From positions 1 through 49,025 of the forward strand of contig JBGCFO010000016.1 of assembly GCA_045106955.1 (NCBI GenBank): DNA of 49,025 nucleotides. The letters run 5' to 3'. Every line of letters begins with the position of its first letter. Position 1 is the stretch's first letter. The DNA comes from JBGCFO01 sp045106955. GTDB lineage: Bacteria > Pseudomonadota > Alphaproteobacteria > Rickettsiales > Rickettsiaceae. Position numbers and translations under genes: made by a program. Of the stretch, positions 35,159-44,996 are shown one piece after another. The notes below the pieces were generated by a model. That model had not been told where the DNA came from, did no database searches, and worked only from the letters and a program-made list of their open reading frames with translations.

Positions 35159-38100
35159 TTATAGTTTACATAGTAACATCTCAAATTTTTTGCTGGCCAA
35201 TATTAACATGTTGAGGTTAATTTCATTAGTATCTTTTAAATTATTAACAAAATCAGAGAAAATACGGGTATATTTTTGGTTTTTCTTAATCCAACTGTGT
35301 AAATTTGCTTCTCCATTTTGCAATCCATGGATAATATGAATAATCAACCTTCTTTGCTTGTTGTATAAATCATCTTTAATCGCTCTAATAGATAATCTAT
35401 TCCAATAAGAGTTATTAGATTGAGTATCGCAAGCTCTCCGTAACCAATCTACATTGAAATAATTACTTACAGAAAAATATAATGTTGATACATTAGATTC
35501 ATCATATGATGTGTTTTTTGCGATATAGATAATATCTAATGTTGATATAGAGCTATCTAGTGTAGCAATTGATTGTGATAAGTCTGAATCGATATTAGAT
35601 TCGGCATATTTCTTTATTCTAGCGTTATATTTAGTTTTTGCATTGCCAGAAAGCAAAGATCCTATAGTTTTATTTAAATCTTTTATTTTTTCGCTAAAAT
35701 CATCAATAGTTTTTGTTATTTGCATTGGATATTGTGAATTTTGAATAAACCACAAAATACCACGACGCATTATCTTAATTAATTCGTTGAACATATCAAT
35801 TCTTATATCATTGCTAACGGTATTTGGTAGTAATTTTACTTGATTCCATAAATTTTCTACGTCAAATATCTTGCATGCAATGATATACGCTCTTACGATA
35901 TCGCAAAACACAGCGCCAGTTTCAGATGCTATTATATTCATAGTAGATCCTACTAAATGATTTACTATCTTATTAGTTAAGATTGTTGCAATGATTTCAT
36001 CTCGCAATTGATGGGATAATATTTCCTCGCGAAATCTTTCATGCATTTGTTTTGGAAAGTAATTTATCAATTCATCTTCAAAGTATTTGTCATGAACAAG
36101 CTCAGCATTTATAAGTTCTTGATATATTGCAATTTTACTGTAAGAAAGCATTATAGCAATTTCAGGTCTTGTAATACCAAAACCCTCAGATACACGTTTA
36201 GCTAGTTCAGCTTCGCTAGGTAAAAACTCAACATCTGGATCTAATATTTTTTGTTTTTTAAGGTTTGATACTAATTTACTAAATAAGTCTATATTTAATT
36301 TAGCCGATGATTCAGCTATGCTCAGTATTGTGGTTTGCGCATCATTATCTTTTAAAACTAAATCAGCTACTTCCTCAGTCATACTTGCTAACAATATATT
36401 ACGTTCTTGCAATGTGCATTTATTTTTTGCAAGTGCTTTATCAAGAGCAATTTTAATATTTACTTCGTGATCAGAGCAATCTACCCCAGCTGAATTATCT
36501 ATGAAATCTGTATTGATACGTCCTCCATTTAAACTATATTCAATTCGCCCTAATTGAGATATTCCAAGGTTACCACCTTCTGCAATAACTTTAGCTCTTA
36601 TATCTTTCCCATTGCACCTAACGTTATCATTGACCTTGTCTCCAATATCTAAGTTATTTTCTAATGAGGATTTGATATAGGTGCCTATCCCTCCATTCCA
36701 AATTAGATCTACTTTGGCTTTTAACATTGCTTTAATAATACCCTCGGGAGATATCTGATCTTGTTCGATATTTAATAAATACCGAATTTCTTTTGATACA
36801 TTAATTAACTTAGCGCTTCTTTCAAATACTCCACCTCCTTGAGAGATAATTGACGGATTGTAATCAGACCATTGTGATCTTTTGAGATTAAACAAACGCT
36901 GTCTTTCTATAAAGCTTAGTTCAGGATCTGGATTGGGATCAATAAAGATATGTTTATGATTAAATGCAGCAATAAGCTTAATTGCCTTGGATAATAACAT
37001 CCCATTGCCAAATACATCTCCCGACATATCTCCAATCCCAATAACTGTAAATACATCGCTTTGCACATCAATGTTCATAGATTTAAAATGATTTTGAACT
37101 GCAATCCAAGCCCCTTTGGCAGTGATAGCCATTTTTTTATGATCGTATCCAGCAGATCCTCCTGATGCAAAGGCATCTCCTAACCAAAAATTATATTCCT
37201 TGGATATTGCATTTGCATAATCAGAAAAAGTAGCCGTGCCTTTATCGGCTGCCACAACTAAATAAGGATCTTCATCGTCATAAATTACAGTATCTTTAGG
37301 GTGTATTATTTTGGAGTCAACTACATTGTCTGTAATATCTAACATTCCTCTCAAAAAGTTCTGATAAGACTCTATGCCTTTTGCCATGTATTCATCTCGA
37401 TCTATTTCATCATTATTGCATACAACAAAAAATCCGCCCTTTGACCCAGTTGGAACTATTACAGGATTTTTTGTAAATTGAGATTTCATTAATCCTAATA
37501 CCTCTCTCCTGTAATCCTCCGCTCTATCAGACCATCTAATACCGCCTCTAGCCACCTTTCCAGCGCGTAAATGAATCGCCTCGAAATCCTTGGAGTAAAC
37601 AAAAATTTCTGCGTATGGAATAGGTTGCTTAAGACATGGTACGTTACGAGAAAGAAATTTAAATGACAAGTATGGTTTTGGCCCTGATCCATTCAATTGA
37701 TAATAGTTAGTACGTACTATTGCTTCTATTATATAAAGCATATGACGTAATATTGTATCTTCGGCGCTAATGTTTACATTATCTAAATATTCTAAAATCT
37801 CTACTTTGATTGATTCCGCTAATTCTATTGAATGTTTTTTTGGATTAAATTTTGCATCAAATAATGCAAGTAGCAGGTTTGGATACTGATGGTGCTTTAT
37901 TAAAACGTTAACAACGTAATCTTTGTCATATTCAAAGCCTGTTTGATGCAAGTATTTTGAAAGAGATCTCAGGAGTTTAATCTGATACCAATTTAATCCA
38001 GATAATACTATCAATCTATTAATTGCATCATCTGCAAGCATTCCTTTGGATATACGAGACAATGTATCTTCAACATTGTCCTTGAGAGAGTTTGAATCGT

Positions 38101-39931
38101 AACAAATTTCAGCAATGGAAGACAATGATAATTCGTATATCCAAGATTTAATTTGATTGGTTGTAATGTTCAAAGCAAAAGTCTGAGCATCAATTATTTT
38201 AAATCCAATATTTTCGATTAATGGTACAATTTCTGATAATGTAAGTTTAGTTGTGTGATTATAAATCTTTAATCGGAAATATGTTTTTACGAATTCTAGA
38301 TTGAACTTAATTTCATTTTGTTCAATTGCAGACTTAATTTGTACCAGATCTGTTATTGCTTCATCTGTATCAAATTTTTCTTTATAATCGTTTGGTAGTA
38401 TAGATACAAAATTTTGAAGATCTTTATCGATATCATATAAATCAAATTTTTCATATAGTTTTTTCGAGAAAGATGATTGCCAATTTTCAGAAATAATATC
38501 TAGATATTCCCTAACGCCCTCAATATCATGTTCAAGATTTTTGACGTTTGTAGATAATGTATAAAAGATATGTAAGAAATTTTGGGAGAAATGTTTTACC
38601 GAGCTTGTAATAATATTGGATGAAAATCTTTCCATTAAGTATTCGTTAATCAATTGCTGAACTTTTGGCGTAAAGCGAGCTCTTGGCATGAAGATAAGTA
38701 CATTAATATATTGATTGCACGACATTTCTTTGATAAATACTTGCAGCTGATGAGTTCTCATTGCAGATAAAATATGCATGCACATGCAATATAAATCATG
38801 CGATGTATTTTGCATTACTTCTTCTTTTGGAAGGGACTCAACAATCATTTTTAAGCTTTTAATATTGTAGTTATTTTTATTGAATCCAGAATTATTAACA
38901 ACGTAAAGCAATTTTTGCCTTAGCATTGGAATTTGATTAACAGATTGATAAAATAAGGATGTACCATAAATACCAATAATCAATGTACATGAAATATAAT
39001 TTCCATTTGAATCTATGTCTTTAACTAATACATAATCTAACAAAGTATGTTTTTGTATAGTAGTTGTACAATTAATCTTGCCCAATATGATTGTATCATC
39101 TAAGTGTTTTTGATCTTTTGAGCAGTTAATAATATAAATAATTTCATTTTGATTATTAGCCCAAATATTTGTAGAGCCAATCTCTTTAAGTTCTTTAAAA
39201 GCAAAATTATATTGGCAGTAACCGAGAAATGTAAAATGATCTGATTTTAACCATTTGAGATATTCAATATTTTCTCTAGAGTCGTTTTGATTAATTTTTG
39301 ATTCTAAATTATTGATAATATCATTTATTTTTATTAAAAAATTTGGCCATGATGTATAAACCTCATCTACCGTATTTAATGATGTGGTAATTTTCTCTGA
39401 AAGCATTTCAATGAATTTATTATCAAAATTACCAACAATTCTTGCGTATACTAACAACTCACAGAAAACATCATTATTATCATCAGCTACATTATTATCA
39501 TCTATAATTTTTATCAAATTACCATTTATATCTCTAACTGTATGTATTAATGGATGTATATATAACGAATTATTAGATTGCAGAAGTTCAGATAAAGTAT
39601 TAAGAATTGAGTCTGCTAAAAAATGTTTGTTATTATCATTAATCATTATAGTTAAAACAGATTGACCATTATCATGAGATTTTATGTCTAATTTTCGCTT
39701 TCCATTTCCTCTGTATCGAAAAAAATTAAATGCATCTTGGGCTAGATTGGAATAATATGATATATTGTCTTCAACGTCATAATTTAACGGAACATGTATC
39801 AGGAATTTATATAAAAATTTTGCATAATTTTCATCATCCTTGTTCTGATTGACAAAGTTTTGAATTTGTTGCGTATAATTAGAGATTTCAAACTGTAAAG
39901 ATTTTTTTGTTGATTCTGGATATGTTTTCAT
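35159..39931 (-). CDS. gdhB: NAD-specific glutamate dehydrogenase, large (about 180 kDa) type
   Basis: The 1590-residue cytosolic enzyme oxidatively deaminates glutamate to 2-oxoglutarate, feeding the TCA cycle. It is the large 'Bac_GDH' class. Regulatory N-terminal domains take up about 700 residues, then comes the catalytic core with HLRAGKVARGGIRWSDR, VPTGSKGGFFV, DKGTATFSDYAN, GSAGYDHKKMAITAKGAW and GDMSGDVFGNGML. A C-terminal helical domain follows. Rickettsiae lack much of glycolysis and burn host glutamate, so this gene is central to energy supply. It is monocistronic and divergent from mnmE, 85 bases apart. Confidence 0.95.
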   Translation of the reverse strand: MKTYPESTKKSLQFEISNYTQQIQNFVNQNKDDENYAKFLYKFLIHVPLNYDVEDNISYYSNLAQDAFNFFRYRGNGKRKLDIKSHDNGQSVLTIMINDNNKHFLADSILNTLSELLQSNNSLYIHPLIHTVRDINGNLIKIIDDNNVADDNNDVFCELLVYARIVGNFDNKFIEMLSEKITTSLNTVDEVYTSWPNFLIKINDIINNLESKINQNDSRENIEYLKWLKSDHFTFLGYCQYNFAFKELKEIGSTNIWANNQNEIIYIINCSKDQKHLDDTIILGKINCTTTIQKHTLLDYVLVKDIDSNGNYISCTLIIGIYGTSLFYQSVNQIPMLRQKLLYVVNNSGFNKNNYNIKSLKMIVESLPKEEVMQNTSHDLYCMCMHILSAMRTHQLQVFIKEMSCNQYINVLIFMPRARFTPKVQQLINEYLMERFSSNIITSSVKHFSQNFLHIFYTLSTNVKNLEHDIEGVREYLDIISENWQSSFSKKLYEKFDLYDIDKDLQNFVSILPNDYKEKFDTDEAITDLVQIKSAIEQNEIKFNLEFVKTYFRLKIYNHTTKLTLSEIVPLIENIGFKIIDAQTFALNITTNQIKSWIYELSLSSIAEICYDSNSLKDNVEDTLSRISKGMLADDAINRLIVLSGLNWYQIKLLRSLSKYLHQTGFEYDKDYVVNVLIKHHQYPNLLLALFDAKFNPKKHSIELAESIKVEILEYLDNVNISAEDTILRHMLYIIEAIVRTNYYQLNGSGPKPYLSFKFLSRNVPCLKQPIPYAEIFVYSKDFEAIHLRAGKVARGGIRWSDRAEDYRREVLGLMKSQFTKNPVIVPTGSKGGFFVVCNNDEIDRDEYMAKGIESYQNFLRGMLDITDNVVDSKIIHPKDTVIYDDEDPYLVVAADKGTATFSDYANAISKEYNFWLGDAFASGGSAGYDHKKMAITAKGAWIAVQNHFKSMNIDVQSDVFTVIGIGDMSGDVFGNGMLLSKAIKLIAAFNHKHIFIDPNPDPELSFIERQRLFNLKRSQWSDYNPSIISQGGGVFERSAKLINVSKEIRYLLNIEQDQISPEGIIKAMLKAKVDLIWNGGIGTYIKSSLENNLDIGDKVNDNVRCNGKDIRAKVIAEGGNLGISQLGRIEYSLNGGRINTDFIDNSAGVDCSDHEVNIKIALDKALAKNKCTLQERNILLASMTEEVADLVLKDNDAQTTILSIAESSAKLNIDLFSKLVSNLKKQKILDPDVEFLPSEAELAKRVSEGFGITRPEIAIMLSYSKIAIYQELINAELVHDKYFEDELINYFPKQMHERFREEILSHQLRDEIIATILTNKIVNHLVGSTMNIIASETGAVFCDIVRAYIIACKIFDVENLWNQVKLLPNTVSNDIRIDMFNELIKIMRRGILWFIQNSQYPMQITKTIDDFSEKIKDLNKTIGSLLSGNAKTKYNARIKKYAESNIDSDLSQSIATLDSSISTLDIIYIAKNTSYDESNVSTLYFSVSNYFNVDWLRRACDTQSNNSYWNRLSIRAIKDDLYNKQRRLIIHIIHGLQNGEANLHSWIKKNQKYTRIFSDFVNNLKDTNEINLNMLILASKKFEMLLCKL

Positions 39932-40016
39932 AGGTGTATGTATAATAATTTGACTTTAACAATTTTTATCTATTACTTAAAATGCAGGTAATATTTTAAT
40001 ATATGATATCTGAACT

Positions 40017-41378
40017 ATGATCATAAGACAAGAGCCAGACGCTAGCAGTTATAGTATTTTTGCACAAAGTTCTGGAGTTGGAAAGGCTGGAGTAATAGTA
40101 TTTAGAATTTCCGGCAAGAATAGCATGCGCATTATACAGCAATTAATGTTGTGTAATAATTATGTAACGTTTAAACCAAGTATGATGTATTGTAAAAAAA
40201 TCTACAATCCATGTACAAAAGAATTGATAGATCAAGCATTAGTGGTTTATTTTAAAGCTCCTTACAGCTTTACAGGAGAAGATGTAGTTGAAATTCATAC
40301 GCATGGCAGCATTGCAATTTCCAAGGTTTTAACTCAGGTTTTGTTAAATACTAAATTAGCACGATTAGCAGAGCCGGGAGAGTTTACAAAACGAGCATTT
40401 TTAAACTGTAAATTTGATTTAACCGCGGCAGAGGCGATAGCAGATCTAATTAATGCTGAAACGCAAATGCAGCATAGGCAAGCTATAAATCAGATGCAAG
40501 GTTCTTTAGAGCGTTTATACAGTTCTTGGCGCAAGCAATTGCTTCAAATTATCAGTTTACTCGAGGCTTATATTGATTTTCCTGAAGAAGAGATACCTCA
40601 AATGGTTTTAAATCAAGCCCAGCAAACTGTTAATGAGCTTAAGGAGGAAATTAATAAGCATCTAGATGATAAAAACAAAGGAGAGATATTACGAGATGGG
40701 ATAAAACTTGCAATTATTGGCGAGCCAAATGTCGGGAAATCTAGCTTGATTAATTTTTTAACTAAAAGAGATATAGCAATTACATCTGATATTGCTGGCA
40801 CTACTCGTGACATTATAGAGGCTTATGTAGATATTGGTGGTTATCCCATTGCAATACAAGATACAGCAGGTCTTAGATCTGGTAATATTGATTCAATTGA
40901 AGATGAAGGTATAAAAAGAGCTATAAATGCAGCAAGTAATGCGCATATCAAAATAATCATGTTGGATACAACATCAATTTTGACTTCAGAGATTTTACAA
41001 TTAATTGATGATAATTCTTTAGTGGTGATCAATAAAATCGACATAGATAAAATAAAAGATGATAAAATCAAGGAGTTGGATTTTATACCAATATCCCTAA
41101 AAGATGATATTGGTTTAGATGTGTTAATAGAAAAAATTACTAATATGACTGAGAGAATAGCTGGATTAACAGACGTGCCTCACATTACTAGACAACGTCA
41201 TAGAGATCAAATATCCGATGCGCTTGAGCATCTCAAAAGATTTGATATCGATAAAGAGCTCGTGTTAGCTATAGAGGATATTAGGCTTGGCATTTCTGCA
41301 ATGAATATCATTACAGGCAAGATTACAGTTGACGAAATATTAGGAGAGATTTTTGATAATTTTTGTATAGGTAAATAA
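40017..41378 (+). CDS. mnmE: tRNA-modification GTPase MnmE (TrmE)
   Basis: With MnmG, this 453-residue protein makes the 5-carboxymethylaminomethyl group on the wobble uridine of several tRNAs. The N-terminal folate-binding domain, a helical domain and an inserted G domain are present. GEPNVGKSS is at 235-243, then AGTTRDI, DTAGLR and INKIDID. The protein ends in FCIGK, the conserved C-(I/L/V)-G-K terminus essential for modification. Its TAA overlaps the xerC ATG by one base (TAATG), so the genes are translationally coupled. Confidence 0.97.
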   Translation: MIIRQEPDASSYSIFAQSSGVGKAGVIVFRISGKNSMRIIQQLMLCNNYVTFKPSMMYCKKIYNPCTKELIDQALVVYFKAPYSFTGEDVVEIHTHGSIAISKVLTQVLLNTKLARLAEPGEFTKRAFLNCKFDLTAAEAIADLINAETQMQHRQAINQMQGSLERLYSSWRKQLLQIISLLEAYIDFPEEEIPQMVLNQAQQTVNELKEEINKHLDDKNKGEILRDGIKLAIIGEPNVGKSSLINFLTKRDIAITSDIAGTTRDIIEAYVDIGGYPIAIQDTAGLRSGNIDSIEDEGIKRAINAASNAHIKIIMLDTTSILTSEILQLIDDNSLVVINKIDIDKIKDDKIKELDFIPISLKDDIGLDVLIEKITNMTERIAGLTDVPHITRQRHRDQISDALEHLKRFDIDKELVLAIEDIRLGISAMNIITGKITVDEILGEIFDNFCIGK

Positions 41379-42328
41379 TGGATCAGAAGGATTACCAAAT
41401 AGACAAAAAAGTAAATCAGTTTCTAGATAATTGGAAGGTTTATTTGAAATTGCAACGTAATTTCTCTCATCATACAATTATTGCATATTTCAATGACATC
41501 CAATCTTTTCTTGCATTCATCGCAAATTACAATGGATCAATAGTAACAATAGACGTTTTACAAAATATTGATATTAGAGCTATGAGGTCATGGTTGGCAT
41601 ATCGCAAACAAGATAAATATATCAACGCTTCTAACGCAAGAGCATTATCTGTTGTAAAAAATTTTTATAAATGGCTAGAAAAACAAATCACGGTCAATTC
41701 TCATGCAATTTTTTCAGTCAAAACTCCAAGGCTATCTCAGAGCCTGCCTAAGTCATTATCTAAAACAAATGTAATAGAAGCTATTGAAAATATCAGCGGT
41801 AATGATAAAAAGTCTGAATGGGTAAGATTGAGAGACAGGGCTTTATTAATATTGATATATGCAAGTGGTTTACGTATCTCGGAGGCATTGTCAATAAAGA
41901 AATATCAAGTTAAGCATGAAGAGTGCATTAAAATTGTAGGGAAGGGATCAAGAGAGCGGGTGATACCATGGATAGCTTTAGCGAAAGATACAATAAAGCA
42001 ATATTTAGCATTAGTTCCTTATTCCATTAGTGATAATGAATTAATTTTTCTTGGAAAACGTGGGAAGCCACTTCAGCCATCAATATTTAATAAACTTCTT
42101 ATTACTTTGCGTAGATATTACGGATTACCAGATCATTTAAGTGCCCATGCATTTAGACATAGTTTTGCAACTCACTTATTACAAAATGGAGCGGATTTGC
42201 GCAGTATTCAAGAATTATTAGGCCATAAAAGCTTGTCTACTACTCAGAGATATATTAAAACAAATATAGCATATTTAAATGATGTGTATGATAAGTCGCA
42301 CCCAATGACGCAGAAGACAAATGTATAA
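41378..42328 (+). CDS. xerC: Site-specific tyrosine recombinase XerC
   Basis: The 316-residue recombinase resolves chromosome dimers at the dif site together with XerD. The N-terminal SAM-like DNA-binding domain ends with WLAYRKQDKYINASNARALS. The catalytic part has Arg in YASGLRISEALS, HAFRHSFATHLL, LGHKSLSTTQRY and nucleophile Tyr292. The ARALS...FYKWL segment and the closing VYDKSHP fit XerC better than XerD. It overlaps mnmE by one base and dapB by eight bases. Confidence 0.9.
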   Translation: MDQKDYQIDKKVNQFLDNWKVYLKLQRNFSHHTIIAYFNDIQSFLAFIANYNGSIVTIDVLQNIDIRAMRSWLAYRKQDKYINASNARALSVVKNFYKWLEKQITVNSHAIFSVKTPRLSQSLPKSLSKTNVIEAIENISGNDKKSEWVRLRDRALLILIYASGLRISEALSIKKYQVKHEECIKIVGKGSRERVIPWIALAKDTIKQYLALVPYSISDNELIFLGKRGKPLQPSIFNKLLITLRRYYGLPDHLSAHAFRHSFATHLLQNGADLRSIQELLGHKSLSTTQRYIKTNIAYLNDVYDKSHPMTQKTNV

Positions 42329-43076
42329 AAAATTAGGGATTGTAGGTCATACTGGTCGTATTGGTAGTCTCATTGTAGAAATGATTAATAGAAAATTCAG
42401 TGATAGATTCAATCTCGATCTGAGTTTTTATAGAAATGATAATCCTCAATCATTATTAAATAAGATATATGAAAATAATGACTACGTACTTGATTTTTCT
42501 TCTAGTGAAATCACGGATAAACTCTTGAAAGCTGCCAAGGGCAATCCAAAACCAACGGTAATTTGTACAACTGGGTGGGATATAGAAAGCTATACTAGTA
42601 AGTATTTGAATGATATTGCAAATTATGTGCCTATTGTTATTGCTCCAAATACCAGCATGGGAAGCTGTATTCAAAACTATCTTTCTATGCAGTTAGCTAA
42701 ATTTTTAGACGATAGTTATGATATCGATATTTCAGAAATACATCATCGTAATAAAATAGATACACCATCTGGAACAGCAAAAGATTTATCCAAATCAATA
42801 CAATCAATTAAGATTGATCACAATGTATTTGAAGTGCTAAATAAATCTAGAAGGCAACCTAAATCCATTTGCATTTCATCTCAACGTAGCGGCAATGTTT
42901 TTGGTTCTCATAAGGTAAGTTTCACAAATAAAGATGAAGTAGTATCTGTAGAACATCAAGTGTTTAATAGAGAGGTTTTTGCCAAAGGAGCAATTAAAAT
43001 ACTATTGTGGCTAGATACAATAAATCCTGTACCTGGGATATATTCTATGATAAATGTACTGGAGATAAAAAATTGA
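42321..43076 (+). CDS. dapB: 4-hydroxy-tetrahydrodipicolinate reductase
   Basis: The 251-residue enzyme makes tetrahydrodipicolinate in the lysine/diaminopimelate pathway. The dinucleotide-binding start is GIVGHTGRIGSLI, and the catalytic segment EIHHRNKIDTPSGTAKDL includes the His-His pair and the Lys of the family. The C-terminal FAKGAIKILLWL closes the domain. In a parasite with few amino-acid pathways it is likely kept to make meso-diaminopimelate for peptidoglycan, which agrees with mraY and the carboxypeptidase in this window. Confidence 0.93.
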   Translation: MYKKLGIVGHTGRIGSLIVEMINRKFSDRFNLDLSFYRNDNPQSLLNKIYENNDYVLDFSSSEITDKLLKAAKGNPKPTVICTTGWDIESYTSKYLNDIANYVPIVIAPNTSMGSCIQNYLSMQLAKFLDDSYDIDISEIHHRNKIDTPSGTAKDLSKSIQSIKIDHNVFEVLNKSRRQPKSICISSQRSGNVFGSHKVSFTNKDEVVSVEHQVFNREVFAKGAIKILLWLDTINPVPGIYSMINVLEIKN

Positions 43077-43101
43077 ATAAATAAAAACTTGCAACAAAAA
43101 T

Positions 43102-44259
43102 ATGCTTAAGCAAATGCCTATAGTGTTATTAGCAATAATAATATCTGTTGTGATGATCAATCCTTTTTTGCCTCTTGGATTGCAAAAAATAATGTATTCA
43201 ATAAGTATATCAATAAAGTCGCTAATTATCTTTATATTACCATTAATTATTTTTGGTTTGTTATTCCAAGTGATATCAAATCTTGCAAGCAAAGCTACAA
43301 CAGTAGTATTGATAATATTTTTTGCTGTAATTATCTCAAATTTCATCTCAACATTGCTTAGTCAATATATTGGAATGTCTATATATCAACTTGATTTATC
43401 AGTTGTTTTGCCAAAAAATACTTTAACTTTAAATGAATATAATTGGGCGTTAAATCTTTCCCCGATTATCAGCAATGACAAAGCAATTATTTTTGCAATT
43501 TTATCAGGATTAGTACTGGGTAGATTTGCACCAAATGCTTTACCTAGCATCTTATCATTTATTAAATTATATATATCGTATATATTAAAAAGCTTTACCT
43601 ATTTAGTTCCTATTTTTATAATAGGGTTCGTTATTAAAATGGAGTATGACCAGGTAATATATATTTTTGCAAAAGAATATATAAGTATATTTTTGATAAT
43701 TATATGTAGTCAATTTATTTATATTGGGCTTTTATATTATCTTGCAAATAACTGTAGAATGAATCGCACTATTATTAGTATTAGTAATTTATTTCCTGCA
43801 TGGCTGTCTGGTTTTAGCACAATGTCAAGTGCAGCTACTATGCCAATTACGATTTTTGGAGTAGAGAAAAATGTTATAAATAAAAATTTTGCAAAGTCGA
43901 TTATATCATCAACTGTTAATATTCATTTAATAGGAGATTGTTTTGCGATACCAATTCTAGCTTATGCAATAATGAAAAATTTTGATATTGAAGCGCCAAG
44001 TCTACCAATGTATATGACATTTGCTATATATTTTGTCATTGCTAAGTTTTCTGTAGCCGCAGTACCTGGAGGTGGAATTATAGTAATGCTTCCAATTCTC
44101 GAGAAATATTTAGGATTTACCAAAGAAATGTTATCATTAATTACAGCTTTATATATTTTATTTGACCCGATGATTACTTCTGCAAATATTTTAGGCAATG
44201 GCGCATTTGCACAAATTCTAGATAAATTATTCATAAAGATTGGGCTAATTAAGAAATGA
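43102..44259 (+). CDS. Dicarboxylate/amino acid:cation symporter (DAACS family)
   Basis: The 385-residue membrane carrier resembles GltP/DctA-type symporters that import glutamate, aspartate or C4-dicarboxylates with H+ or Na+. The re-entrant loop signature is FSTMSSAATMPITI, and the second appears as AVPGGGIIVMLPILEKYLG followed by LYILFDPMITSANILGNG. Around eight membrane helices are visible. It begins 25 bases after dapB and is probably in the mnmE-xerC-dapB operon. With NAD-GDH it would supply glutamate-based fuel, though the substrate is inferred. Confidence 0.87.
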   Translation: MLKQMPIVLLAIIISVVMINPFLPLGLQKIMYSISISIKSLIIFILPLIIFGLLFQVISNLASKATTVVLIIFFAVIISNFISTLLSQYIGMSIYQLDLSVVLPKNTLTLNEYNWALNLSPIISNDKAIIFAILSGLVLGRFAPNALPSILSFIKLYISYILKSFTYLVPIFIIGFVIKMEYDQVIYIFAKEYISIFLIIICSQFIYIGLLYYLANNCRMNRTIISISNLFPAWLSGFSTMSSAATMPITIFGVEKNVINKNFAKSIISSTVNIHLIGDCFAIPILAYAIMKNFDIEAPSLPMYMTFAIYFVIAKFSVAAVPGGGIIVMLPILEKYLGFTKEMLSLITALYILFDPMITSANILGNGAFAQILDKLFIKIGLIKK

Positions 44260-44303
44260 TAACTATGAAAAAGTTAATAAACATTGGTGATGTTTTAGTA
44301 ACA

Positions 44304-44326
44304 AATATTATTATTTTTATAATATT
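44304..44326. terminator. AT-only hairpin after the dicarboxylate carrier gene
   Basis: AATATTAT (44304-44311) pairs with ATAATATT (44319-44326) across a 7-base T-rich loop. It lies 45 bases past the stop codon in the 150-base gap before dksA. It may act as a weak terminator, but AT-rich spacers give such palindromes by chance. Confidence 0.25.
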
Positions 44327-44409
44327 GAACTTCTATATAAATTGAATTTAATATTTATTAGTAATAACATGTTGATTAATATAGTAAAAATAAAAATTGA
44401 TAAATAGTC

Positions 44410-44853
44410 ATGAGTCAAAAAATTATTTTACCAAAGGGATATAAGCCATCGGAAGATGAAGAGTATATGAATCCAAAGCAATTGGAATATTTTCGTCAAA
44501 AATTAATTGCATGGAAAAACGAATTATTAAAGGAATCCATGGATACCTTGACTCATTTGAAAGAAGAAAAATGGAATGCAGCTGATATGAATGATAGGGC
44601 ATCATTAGAAGTTGAAACAAGCATTGAACTTAGAACTCGAGACAGGTATCGTAAATTAATTAGCAAAATTGACGGTGCATTAAAACGTATAGATGATAAT
44701 GAATATGGTTATTGCGAAGAAACAGATGAGCCAATTGGTATTCATCGTTTAGAGGTTAGGCCAGTTGCATCATTATGCATTGAAGCTCAAAAAAAACATG
44801 AACAAATCGAGAAATCTTATACAGATGATGATAGTGATAGTCAAAATTTTTAA
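44410..44853 (+). CDS. dksA: DksA-like RNA polymerase-binding regulator with partial zinc finger
   Basis: The 147-residue protein is a DksA/TraR-family secondary-channel factor, which tunes RNA polymerase with ppGpp. A long coiled coil carries the tip sequence DMNDRASLE, with Asp62 and Ala64 matching the E. coli tip residues. The zinc finger region YGYCEETDEPIGIHRLEVRP then SLCIEAQ keeps only two of four cysteines (102 and 123), with Thr105 and Ala126 in the other places. Partly or fully zinc-less DksA is common in alphaproteobacteria. A weak promoter (TTGAAT 44342, TAACAT 44365) lies upstream. Confidence 0.92.
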   Translation: MSQKIILPKGYKPSEDEEYMNPKQLEYFRQKLIAWKNELLKESMDTLTHLKEEKWNAADMNDRASLEVETSIELRTRDRYRKLISKIDGALKRIDDNEYGYCEETDEPIGIHRLEVRPVASLCIEAQKKHEQIEKSYTDDDSDSQNF

Positions 44854-44924
44854 CCATTTTTAGATAAAAAAACACTACAGATTTTTAACTTGCACTCAAC
44901 AAATAATGGTGAATTACATTCGCC

Positions 44925-44953
44925 TTGAAATCGTTCATTCCTATTGATATAAT
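44925..44953 (+). promoter_or_regulatory. Strong sigma-70-type promoter of icd
   Basis: TTGAAA (44925-44930) and consensus TATAAT (44948-44953) are 17 bases apart. Transcription should start near 44960, giving a leader of about 37 bases that includes an AGGGG ribosome binding site before the ATG at 44997. Confidence 0.7.
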
Positions 44954-44996
44954 TCTTAATAGAACAGCTAATAATTATAAAATACAAGGGGCAATT

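Noticed and set aside
37495..37692. 65-residue frame inside the glutamate dehydrogenase gene
   Set aside because: It is a shadow of the conserved catalytic core in another frame.
44925..44996. N-terminal extension of isocitrate dehydrogenase from TTG 44925
   Set aside because: The TTG is the first part of a consensus -35 box and the family-like start is the ATG at 44997.
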